NCBI RefSeq assembly: GCF_000247815.1
Contig: NC_021678.1
Span: 124,001 to 188,000 of the forward strand
Direction of reading: 5' to 3'
Length of the DNA: 64,000 nucleotides
Source of the DNA: Ficedula albicollis
Taxonomy: Eukaryota > Chordata > Aves > Passeriformes > Muscicapidae
Shown here: positions 51,827 through 61,251 of the stretch, in pieces
Layout: each line of letters starts with the position of its first letter
How positions within the stretch are numbered: position 1 is the first letter of the stretch
Position numbers and translations under genes: made by a program
The notes under the pieces: model-generated
The model's input: the letters and a program-made list of their open reading frames with translations, nothing else
The model's database searches: none
Told to the model about the DNA's origin: nothing

Positions 51827-52470
51827 TGCCACTGTTCTATAGCATCAATGTGTTCTTCTTTCCTTTGCTTTTTTTTTTGCCTCTTCTTTCAGAATCAATC
51901 TCACTTCCAGCTCTGTATAACTACTTCTTCCTTTGGGTGCAGTGTTTTCTTTAGTCTCTGCACTTTGACACCTCCCACGTGAACCTCACTCGTTGTTTCT
52001 GCTCCTGCCTTATTTGAAATGCAAGGTGAAGGCACATAGAGGTGACTCCAAGCTCTTTGCTGGTGGGAAAGCACTGCCAATTAAAAGCTCTAGGTGACTC
52101 CTTCCCTCCAAGTCCTTCACCACAACCAGGAGTGATTATTCCTCTGGTGGGATGGTGTCCTGGTGTTGTGTCCCTGCAGGAAACCATCAGGGCAGAAGTG
52201 GGACATGACACTTTGAAGGAGGGAATGGTTTCTCCTTTTGAGCTTTCTGGGTTTTGTTTTGTTCGTATTTTTTGGCCTTGAGCTTGACCCTGCACTTCAC
52301 TGAGAAATTGAAATAGAATTATGTGTAATTCATGAATTAAATCGTTGTGTAATGTTCGATTGCTTCATTTTCTTTGAAATAGAAAAAGCCTGTCCTCCTG
52401 TAAATAGCAAAGAACTCAAGGCAGGGAAGCAGCCTGTTTTCTGTTCTGCACCAGAGCAGTGAATAAGACC
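51827..52470. other. Unique non-coding stretch
   Basis: A 114-codon minus-strand frame (51951-52295) has no recognisable domain. No other feature was seen. Confidence 0.55.
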
Positions 52471-52632
52471 TCTTTCCTGATCCTGAACTGGCAGGAATGT
52501 TGTGTACAGATGGGAAAAGTGAGATGGTGGGGATCATTCAGTGCAACTATCTCTTTCCTGATCCTGAACTGGCAGGAATGTTGTGTACAGATGGGAAAAG
52601 TTAGATGGTGGGGATCATTCAGTGCAATTACA
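52471..52632 (+). repeat. Two-copy tandem duplication, 81-bp unit
   Basis: Copies at 52471-52551 and 52552-52632 both start TCTTTCCTGATCCTGAACTG. One internal substitution (GTGAG versus GTTAG) and a few differences at the right edge separate them. The unit is a multiple of three, so a forward frame runs through both copies with a repeated peptide, but nothing indicates that it is coding. Confidence 0.96.
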
Positions 52633-54630
52633 GTGATGTCTGCCTGGAAAAGGCAAAAACCTTCTGTAAAATGGGACCTGGTTTAGCTGTGAATCAGTTC
52701 TACAAATGGCTAGTCTGGTTTAAGGTTTGGGGCATAACTTTGGGGTGTTTTCAATATTAACCATTACCTCTGAAATATGCTGATTGCCTAGAATTGATGT
52801 AGAAAAGTAGAACAATTTGATCACAACCTTTCCCTTTCCATGCCCCCACAAACCCTACAAAACAATCACCACCTTCTCCCAGCTGTGCAGGCAGTGTGAG
52901 ACCCAATCTGCTGAGACAGAGAAGGTGTCTTTTGTCATTCATGTCACAGGAGCAGGGAGCTGATTCCTTCTGCTCTAAGTTTGTCTCTATGCTTCATGGG
53001 CAGCTCTATGTTAAATTATTATTTGTTGTAATTTCTATTAATGAAGACTTTTAAATAGCAAGAAAAGACTAGTAATAAAGAGAATTGGTTTGCTTGTGCT
53101 TCTGATCTCTGTATTCTAATCGGAATAACTAGCTTTAATTGTGAATCCTGGTTTAGGGATGTTATATCCCTTTTTCTTGTTTGCATAGAAATTGCATTCT
53201 AACAAGCAGCATGGTTTTCACGCTCAGCATTCTTAAAAGAAAGTTTATGTTAAGAATTTAATTCCAGTGTGCTTTTCCCCCTGCAAGATTTGGATCAGTA
53301 CCCTGAGGATCTGGGATCTGCTCTCTGATGGACTCCAGTACATTTCAACAGGTGTTCTTTCAACAGGAGGGGAGCAAGGAATAAACACAAAAGTGGGTGA
53401 AAGCACATCAAGCAAGGACCTGTTTCCCCCTCCAGCTCCATTCATCTCTGTGGCTCTCCTGAGCTGGATTTCGACCTCTCTGCTAACTCATAAAGGAGCA
53501 TTTTCTGTAAATGGGAGCCTCTGTGAGCTTTTAGCATCTACCAGCTATTTTCTCAGCACCCAACACATTTTTATCATGCTGTGCCCAGCCAAGACCTCCT
53601 TGGTTCTAACCTGTGTCACTACCTGGTTTTGCTGATTTTTTGATAGATACTGAGATCATAATACCCTTGATTCTAACCCAGCTCCTGTTTTTATATGCAA
53701 CATGAACAGCTCCCACCTCTGGTACATACCAGAGTGATTAAAGTATGTGCCTGCCTACACAGCAGATCAGATTTTCTACTTCCCTTGACTACTCAGGTGA
53801 AGTGGCTTTAGTGCTGGTGGGTTTGTTGCTCATTTTGACCACTCACTGTACATCCTGCAGTTCCAGATGCATCTTCCCAATTTCTTCCACAGTGAGCAGT
53901 TCTGAGAAGAAATGGGTCAGCTCCCCGTGCAGACCTGTCCTTTGGGTGCTCTTTGTGCCCTGGGTGTGTCTGATGAGCCTTGGGTGCTTCCAGTGAAGAA
54001 GGGTTCCATTTTGGTTTTGGTTCCATTTTGCTTGGCTGAGTTTCTGCCAGTCTTGGTGAAGTTTTGCATTTGATGCACCATTTAATGTTTTCCTCATTTC
54101 AGTGCAATTTCAGCTTTTTAAGTCTGAAAACCCCACACTGTTCTGATCAGCTGAGGTGTTTCCACCCTTACATCTCCTGAGCATACAACATTGCAGTACA
54201 GGTTGCTCATTTTCCTGTCTTCTCCATTTCTGGGTGTTTATTGTCCTTTCATAATTTATTTTTTATTACTGATAATAAAGTGCCTTGCCTACTGTCTTTC
54301 TTTCCCCAAATTCCTCATACTCTTTCCTAGTCAGTGCCTTCACTTAGCACTAGACATTGCAGTTCCTCTGTTGCATGCTTAAGATATGAGAATCCCTATT
54401 AAATTGAACATTTTGTTAAGCAGATCAAATTAAGTTCATTTGTTATGAACTGTTTTCATTGTGCATTGAAAAAAATTTTTGCTGCTTATGCATAGACTCA
54501 AAAGCTGAGTCTGTGTCCTCTGTAACTCCAAAGCACTTCATAGCTATTGCTCTTTTAATTTGACACCTGGGCTTGTTTTTTTATCCTCTGACTTTGCACT
54601 CAGGCTTTCAAAAGTGGGCAGAGCGTGGGG
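52633..54630. other. Unique non-coding stretch, no gene supported
   Basis: A 122-codon forward frame at 53267-53635 is hydrophobic and serine-rich with no known family. A G/T-rich stretch lies near 53990-54060. No repeat was recognised. Confidence 0.55.
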
Positions 54631-54820
54631 TTTTTTTTTTTTTGGCTTCTCTAAATTTTCTGAATACTGTATTTGATTTTAATTGATCTATGGAAATTTA
54701 GAACCTTTGACCCGACCCAAGGTCACAGTTTTTTTTGGCTTCTCTAAATTTTTTACTGTATTTGATTTTAATTGATCTATGGAAATTTAGAACCTTTGAC
54801 CCGACCCAAGGTCACAGGCT
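54631..54820 (+). repeat. Two-copy tandem duplication, about 90-bp unit starting at a T run
   Basis: Each copy begins with a T run followed by GGCTTCTCTAAATTTT: the first at about 54631 (T13), the second at about 54729 (T8). Each ends in CCGACCCAAGGTCACAG. The offset is 93 at the start of the unit and 89 further on, because of a small internal deletion in the second copy after TCTAAATTTT. Otherwise the copies look identical. Confidence 0.95.
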
Positions 54821-56080
54821 CTAAAATCCATAGAGATGTCAAAAATATTGGCAGTTTCCCATTAGTGAGCAGCTTCCAGCAGCTGGTGCTGTGTTTCTGG
54901 CAGCAAAGGCACACAAACAGGGATACAGCTGCTCTCTCAGAGTTTTTCCCCTACTCTGCCCTCTATCCCTCAAGAAATACGTTTATGTCCAACATCAAAA
55001 GGTGCAAAAGAGGTAGATTAATGGTAGTGGTAATTTCCCACACACTTTCATATATTTTATCTGCTCACTTTTAATTCCAGTAAAGGATATATATGGAGAA
55101 TCCCTCTTATGCTAATCTAGTTTTTTCAGTGCTTTATATCTTGGTACAAATACATTTTAAAGTGGGAAATGTGATGGTATTTGCCATGAGTGAAATTGCA
55201 AAGACCACGCACATAGGTGCCACTGGCTGTGGGAAGGTTTGTCAGGTTGATTCCTTTCAACACCATCAATGCTACTGTTTTAATGGTTTTAATGAATATC
55301 TTCCAAACATATTCCCATTTTAAAGCTTAGCTGTTGTCTTTCAGTTCTTTATAACTGAATGGGAAGTCATTTTGTATCAGTGGATTTAGGTTATTGTCTG
55401 TAGTAATGGAACTGTCTTTTTTTCAATTTAGCAAAATACCATTAGGAATTAATTTATGACCCAGCTGCATTATCGATTCATAGAGGTATGGAGGAGTGTT
55501 GCAGTATGGGGATTCTTTCCAGCAAAGTTCTAAAGGTAATTTTTAAAGCACAGACACTTTGCTCCTTCATTGCACTGTAACTCATATATATAAATGGGAT
55601 TTAGGGAACGTGTTTTTACTGGAGGTGCTAAGGTAGCAAAATGTACAATTACCAATAACAATGTGACACTGGGTGCACTGGAGGCAATTTTGCATCTCAG
55701 AAGCAGGAAATGGAAAAAAAGGATGATCACTTTAAAGTAGTATGAGTAAAACCCTGCCATCCCTTTGTACAAATGTCAGATCCTGGGAGGCAATTCTGCT
55801 TGACTGTAGATTAGAAATAGGTAAAAGAGACCAAAACAAAGGAAGGTCCATGTGGTACAGTGCTCAACTGTGTTGGAAATGTTTCATTTGTGAAGGACAA
55901 AGTGCTGTTTAGTGGTAATGTCACATTTCTTTAAGTTCCTTATTTTATTTTTTACTTCATCAGCATTTAAGTGGGAAGTGGGAGCTCCTTCAGGAGTTCC
56001 AGCAGGTTTCTCAGAGTTGAGGAAGCACTGCTGCTCTGAGAAAGGAGAACTCTCAGCCCTTTTGTCTTCAAAAGCTTTTG
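54821..56080. other. Unique non-coding stretch
   Basis: Open frames are at most 100 codons. The short TATATA motif at about 55586 is too small to list on its own. No gene or mobile element was recognised. Confidence 0.55.
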
Positions 56081-56297
56081 TCTCTTCTGTTTGGTCTGTC
56101 TCTGAAATTACCCCACTCTTCAGCTGAGAAGAAAATATTCCCTGGAGTGCTTTGTCCATCCTGAAGGCTCTCTTCTGTTTGGTCTGTCTCTGAAATTACC
56201 TCACTCTTCAGCTGAGAAGAAAATATTCCCTGCAGTGCTTTGTCCATCCTGAAGCAAGAAAATATTCCCTGGAGTGCTTTGTCCATCCTGAAGGCTA
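56081..56297 (+). repeat. Tandem repeat, 88-bp unit, about 2.5 copies
   Basis: Copy 1 is 56081-56168, copy 2 is 56169-56256, and a partial third copy of about 41 bases (56257-56297) repeats only the end of the unit (AAATATTCCCTGGAGTGC). The copies differ by a few substitutions. The partial third copy shows a second rearrangement nested in the first, as in a young minisatellite. Confidence 0.95.
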
Positions 56298-59200
56298 AAT
56301 CCCACTTTGTAAACTGCTGTTCTCTTCCTTATCTGCCCTGAGACTCTCAGTTTGGTGCATGCAAGGTGTGTGAAGTGCTGCGCAGTGGCAGCAGCGGTGC
56401 TTTGCCCAGAGGTGTGAGCAGCTCCCTGGGTGTCAGGCAATGCCTTACACTATATTTAACCCAGGAGTAATTCACAATGGCAGGATTTCTGCCCAGTACC
56501 CACTGGCTCCTGATGCCCAAGGAGCTGGGTTGATTTATGCTCAGCACCTGGCCCCGTGCTGCTGCTCCAAATCCTTTCTGCTGCGGATTGTGATCTGGAT
56601 GTTAATTTATCAAAGCTGGGATTCACAGGTCTCAGTGTTACAGCCAAGCTAAGAGAGTCTCATAAAGAAGGCTCCATTCATCTTGTGAGACTGCATGTAA
56701 ATATTCTGTGCTCTGGAGCTCTAGCTAGGTGGACTGTATTATCTCATTAATCATTTTGTGAGGAGTTGTGTGTTGTTGTTGTTGTCTCCTCTCAAGGATA
56801 GACAGGCACTCACCACTCCTGTGATCAATAAACGAGTTATTGGGAACTGGTGCCTATAGACTGAGGGAGCAGCCCTGCTGTCTGCTGCTTTTGCTGGCTG
56901 CCTTCTGCAAGGTCTGCAGGTGCAGAGAAAAGGCCAGGCTGAAATGCAACCTGCTGCATTTGGGAAATCTAATTTCAAAAATAAATTGAGTTTGGACTTA
57001 ATGTCTTACTGGCTCTAAGCAGTGCTTGTCTCTCCTTCCTTTTAACCTCTCCAGGCATTGATTTTTAGCAGTAAAGTGTTCAAGGTTTGCTGTGCAGGCA
57101 CCCAGCCCTTCCAGCCATGGAATCCTGCCCCTGCATTCCCTAGAGGAAGCTCTGCACCTTTACCCATGACTTACAATAACCAAGTGGAAGTTCCTACATG
57201 GCAGTTTCATTTTCCTCATTGGTGATCTTTTTCCTACAGTGCTGTGTGATTGAGCTTAGCCAGGTGGATAGGTGTCTTTCACATCTCTTGCCTCTCCTTG
57301 CAAATTTTAAGGAAAATGCAAACTGTCAAAATAACCTTACGGATCTCAGAAAATGCTGATGAAATTCTTCTCATAGAAACAACAGAGGAAATCAGAGTTC
57401 CAAAATAAATGCCACCCAGAGATCCTTAATATCCTCAAATATGAAAAGAGCACTCATACTGAGAAAGGAAAAATGTTACGATCAAGTTTGAGTAAACTGA
57501 TATATAATGAATACAGACAAAAACCTTGGGAAATGTCTGAGAAATAGCTGACAACATGCAGTAGCTCCTTTTCCTCCAATGCAAGTTTAAAACACTTCTG
57601 ACATAGATGGTTTTTTCTACTGAAAATTTAGTGTTCTGGGACAATGATTTTTGGTAATGGTAGTGGATGTTTAGTGCAGCCTTTCACAGTGGACAATATG
57701 AGCTTTATTTGTTGAGCTGAAGAGATATGCTTTGTGCTGCTGCTTTACTTATTTATTTATTTTTAGGTATTGTTGAATGTGTTGAATTTAACAGTGATAA
57801 AGTTGTCAAGTTGTCTGCATTCTTTATGCTTAGGGACTTTGTTGGTTTGGAGGATTTCTTTTTGTGAGCTGATGGAGGTTTTGTGTGAGGTTTTTTTTTT
57901 TTCCCTTATGCTTTCATAGCAGTTTATATAAATCAGTTCAGAAGAGTAAGCTGCTGGAGAAGATGCCCCTCTTGGCTGTCCCAGCAGGAGGTTAATTGTG
58001 TCCACACAAAATAAAACCTGAAGAATAAATGCCTTGTGTTTGTAGGGCACCCATCTGAGGGCACTAGATTATTCCTGCTCTGAAATCTGATCACTGGGCT
58101 ATAGCCCAAGCTGAATGACAAGGGAAGGATTTCTCTTCTCAGTCATTTCTGGCCAGAGCTGACTCCAGCTTGTCCCTTTGGTGGCTATGATGATCAGTGA
58201 CATGCTGATGAGACTCACTTTGATTTATCTGTCCTGGCCCATTTTATCTGTAAAACCCTGTCTGGGACAGGGGTTCTTGTATCCCCACACCTGCAGCTGA
58301 GGGAGAGGAGGGCAGTTTGGTGGGTCAGCCCCTTTCTGCCCAGCGATTTTACAGATAGGCTTCACATTTATCAGATGCCCTTTTTTCCCCGTGTACTTGT
58401 GATTTGACATTTAAAGGCCATATTGTCTGAATCAGGGAGATCACTGGGTACTAGAATGAGAAATGAGCTGAAAGAGAAATTGATTAGTAATTAGGAAGGT
58501 TAATCCACTCATGCCAGAGAGGCTGAGATTTATCCTGATGTACTGCTATTCAGTTAGTGTAGATATAAATAAAGCAAGTTGGAAAAAAGTCTCAGAAGTA
58601 AGTCCTAGTTACCATGACACGGATTGGGATCTTTAGGCTTCCCAACAGGAATAGATATTTAGCAGAATACAAGTTCCATTTGTTACATAAATTCTCTAAT
58701 TTTATTTCATACTCGTTTTTCAGCTACAGAGTATCTGCTGTCTGAGTTGTATCCACATCTCCCCTACCATAACCCCATAAAAAACCATCTTAAAGAGCTA
58801 AAAATAGGAGGGAGAGAATATCAAAGTCATCCACCTTCCCTTTGCCTTGTTGGAACTGTCTCCATTGCAGAAATTGGATTTCAAGCAAGAAATGCAGGCA
58901 TATATTTTTTTAAAATTATTATTTTCTACAGTTTGGCCTGCTAAATGTAAATGTAGAGATGCATTATGACAAGAATATTTCTCGTAAGTATGTCAGAAGT
59001 GTATGGTTCTGTGTATGAAATTAAAGTAGCCCTTGGCAAGCTCTCTGCACGGCTGTGATAAGGGAAGGCATGGAAATCTTAGCTGGGTTTGCAGACAGTA
59101 TGGGCAGCTGTTTGAGAGGTCTCTGCTGCCCACAGACAGGACCTTGCAGGGATTTCTCACTCTCTCCTTGTTCACTTGCTGCAGAGTTCAACTGCAAGTG

Positions 59201-59321
59201 GAACATTTAATTGGAACAATCAAGTAGCAGAGGGAGCAGCCCCAGGGAGTTGGTTTTGTTGGGCTGGGTGAGTGTCACTAGAGAGCAGCATCCCCATCCC
59301 CTGCCCTGCTCCCAGGGCCTG
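56298..59321. other. Unique non-coding stretch, no gene supported
   Basis: Contains a (TTG)n tract at about 56765-56780, a T-run at about 57891-57902 and a perfect 14-bp palindrome, TGGGCTATAGCCCA, at 58095-58108. Open frames are at most 95 codons. No repeat family was recognised. Confidence 0.55.
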
Positions 59322-59823
59322 GGGCTGCTGCCACTGGTGCCACTTGGCACCAGTGAGAATTTACCTGAGACACCAGTGCTCTGCACTGCTCTCTGCCAGC
59401 CCCTTTGTTTTCTGACTGGGGAATAGGTTTCTTTAGGTCCTCAGCTGATTCTCAGCCCAGAAACAGATTTTATACTCAGGGCCAGGAACTGTTAGGAGAT
59501 TTCTGTCCCATTTTTTCCTTGCTTTGTGTCACATTTCATCTGCAGCTATGTTTGAGTAAACTTTAGGTTGCTGGGCTGCTGCCACTGGTGCCGCTTGGCA
59601 CCAGTGAGAATTTACCTGAGACACCAGTGCTCTGCACTGCTCTCTGCCAGCCCCTTTGTTTTCTGACTGGGGAATAGGTTTCTTTAGGTCCTCAGCTGAT
59701 TCTCAGCCCAGAAACAGATTTTATACTCAGGGCCAGGAACTGTTAGGAGATTTGTGTCCCATTTTTTCCTTGCTTTGTGTCGCATTTCATCTGCAGCTAT
59801 GTTTGAGTAAACTTTAGGTTGCT
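59322..59823 (+). repeat. Two-copy tandem duplication, 251-bp unit
   Basis: Copy 1 is 59322-59572 and copy 2 is 59573-59823. Both begin GGGCTGCTGCCACTGGTGCC. I find about three substitutions, near 99% identity. Each copy carries a perfect 10-bp-stem hairpin (59332-59355 and 59583-59606), and one of the substitutions is in its loop. Confidence 0.97.
59332..59355. other. Perfect 10-bp-stem hairpin, first copy
   Basis: CACTGGTGCC pairs with GGCACCAGTG around the loop ACTT. The second copy, at 59583-59606, has the same stem and the loop GCTT. It is GC-rich and stable, but no poly-U or other sign of an RNA gene is seen. Confidence 0.75.
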
Positions 59824-60231
59824 GAGCAGTAAATAGAAAGGTTAGAAAATTTATTCTAAACTTTAATACTTACATGAGCAAAATTATATTTTGGCATTGG
59901 CAAACCTTATAGATGGATAGAAGAAAGAAAGGGGAGGAAGAGGAGAAGGCACAACAAAAAACCCAAAGGATTTTGAAGTCAAATAGAAGTCTTGGCCTGA
60001 AAATTTTAAAGTGCAGAAGGGGTTTACTGCCTCATATGTGTTTTATGAAATAAGTATAAGCATAAGAATAAGTTTTTCGGATTTTTAGAAGATATTTATG
60101 TTTTCCCTTTCTGTTATGATCGTATTACCTTAAGTTGCTTTGGACAGCTGCATATTAGCCATGATATGGTGTATCTCATTTGGTATTAGTGATCCTTTTA
60201 CAACCCCCAAAGGATGTAATAGAATGAAGCG
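59824..60231. other. Unique non-coding stretch
   Basis: AT-rich sequence with an AAGTATAAGCATAAGAATAAG stretch near 60050. No feature was recognised. Confidence 0.6.
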
Positions 60232-60270
60232 TGCTGCCTGCTCACTGCCTGCTCACTGCCTGCTCTCTCC
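60232..60270 (+). repeat. 11-bp minisatellite, about 3 copies
   Basis: The unit TGCTCACTGCC is repeated about three times with small variation at the ends, at the left edge of the GC-rich block. Confidence 0.85.
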
Positions 60271-60419
60271 TCCCCTCTGGGATGGGGACAGGATTCAGGG
60301 CACCAGAGAGAGCCCAGGGGCTGAGGCACAGCCAGGTCAGCGGGTGAAGCAGCAGCTGCTCGTGCAAGGAGCAGAACCAGGAGCTCATCCCCTCTGCCCT
60401 GGGCTGGCAGGTGCCTCAG

Positions 60420-60665
60420 TGTCCCCGTTTCCTCCTCCCAGCTCTGTGCTGGGCCTGGCCCCACATGCTCTGGGACACCCCCTGGGTCACTGGGCTCAGC
60501 TGTCCTGGCTGTGTCCCCTCCCAGCCCCTCGTGTCCCCAGCCCCTTGCTAGTGGGGTGGACTGAGAGATAGAAAAGCCTTGGCTCTGTGCAAGCTCTGCC
60601 CAGCCATGACCAAAACACCCCTGTGCTACCAGCACTGCTTCCAGCACAAACCCAAAGCACAGCCC
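60420..60665 (-). mobile_element. ERVL-type LTR fragment (U3 part), copy A
   Basis: Read on the minus strand, the segment follows the order I know from avian ERVL-type LTRs. A GTTTGTGCTGGAAGCAGTGC-like start is followed by a TTTTGGTCATGGCTGGGCAG-like stretch, then GCTTGCACAGAGCCAAGGC. After these come GGGAGGGGACACAGCCAGGA and GTGTCCCAGAGCATG, and last a GAGCTGGGAGGAGGA stretch where the TATA-box region would be. The promoter-like A/T-rich box is degraded. No internal retroviral sequence is joined to it, so it is a decayed partial LTR with no coding capacity. Part of it is duplicated 441 bp downstream. Chance minus-strand open frames here (149 and 103 codons) are LTR sequence, not host genes. 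Confidence 0.65.
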
Positions 60666-61251
60666 AGACCGCCTGCTGTGGAGAGAGCCACCCTTACCCC
60701 AGGCAAACCAGCACCAGTGTTTGTAGATGATGCTTTTTCTGTGACAGTCTAGGCTGGGAAGAGATCTAAAGGAGTATCAATAACTTCTGTACAGACACAG
60801 AGATCTGCAGGCCAGAAGGGCTGGGAAGAGATCTAAAGGAGTATCAATAACAGACACAGAGATCTGCAGGCCAGAAGCCCAGCTCTGTGCTGGGCCTGGC
60901 CCCACATGCTCTGGGACACCCCCTGGGTCACTGGGCTCAGCTGTCCTGGCTGTGTCCCCTCCCAGCCCCTCGTGTCCCCAGCCCCTTGCTAGTGGGGTGG
61001 ACTGAGAGATAGAAAAGCCTTGGCTCTGTGCAAGCTCTGCCCAGCCATGACCAAAACACCCCTGTGCTACCAGCACTGCTTCCAGCACAAACCCAAAGCA
61101 CAGCCCAGACCGCCTGCTGTGGAGAGAGCCACCCTTACCCCAGGCAGACCAGCACCAGTGTTTGTAGATGATGCTTTTTCTGTGACAGTCTAGGCTGGGA
61201 AGAGATCTAAAGGAGTATCAATAACAGACACAGAGATCTGCAGGCCAGAAG
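60440..61251 (+). repeat. Two-copy tandem duplication, 441-bp offset, with nested 59/67-bp repeat
   Basis: Copy A begins at 60440 and copy B at 60881, both AGCTCTGTGCTGGGCCTGG. The copies match for over 300 bases with very few differences (for example CAGGCAAACC versus CAGGCAGACC). The right end of the unit, starting GGCTGGGAAGAGATC, occurs three times: 60752-60818 (with an extra 8 bases), 60819-60877 and 61193-61251. The second lies between the two big copies. Most of the copied DNA is the LTR fragment and its flank. Confidence 0.97.
60881..61106 (-). mobile_element. ERVL-type LTR fragment, copy B
   Basis: The LTR-derived part of the second 441-bp copy. It arose by tandem duplication of the DNA at 60440-60665, not by a separate insertion, because flanking non-LTR sequence is copied with it. 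Confidence 0.6.

Noticed and set aside
48996..60665. A provirus spanning the two LTR-like fragments
   Set aside because: Both fragments are the same part of U3, and no retroviral coding sequence was recognised in the 11 kb between them.
60198..61088. Paired minus-strand frames of 149 and 103 codons sharing their N-terminal half
   Set aside because: They lie in the LTR-derived sequence and its tandem copy. GC-rich, stop-poor DNA explains the frames.
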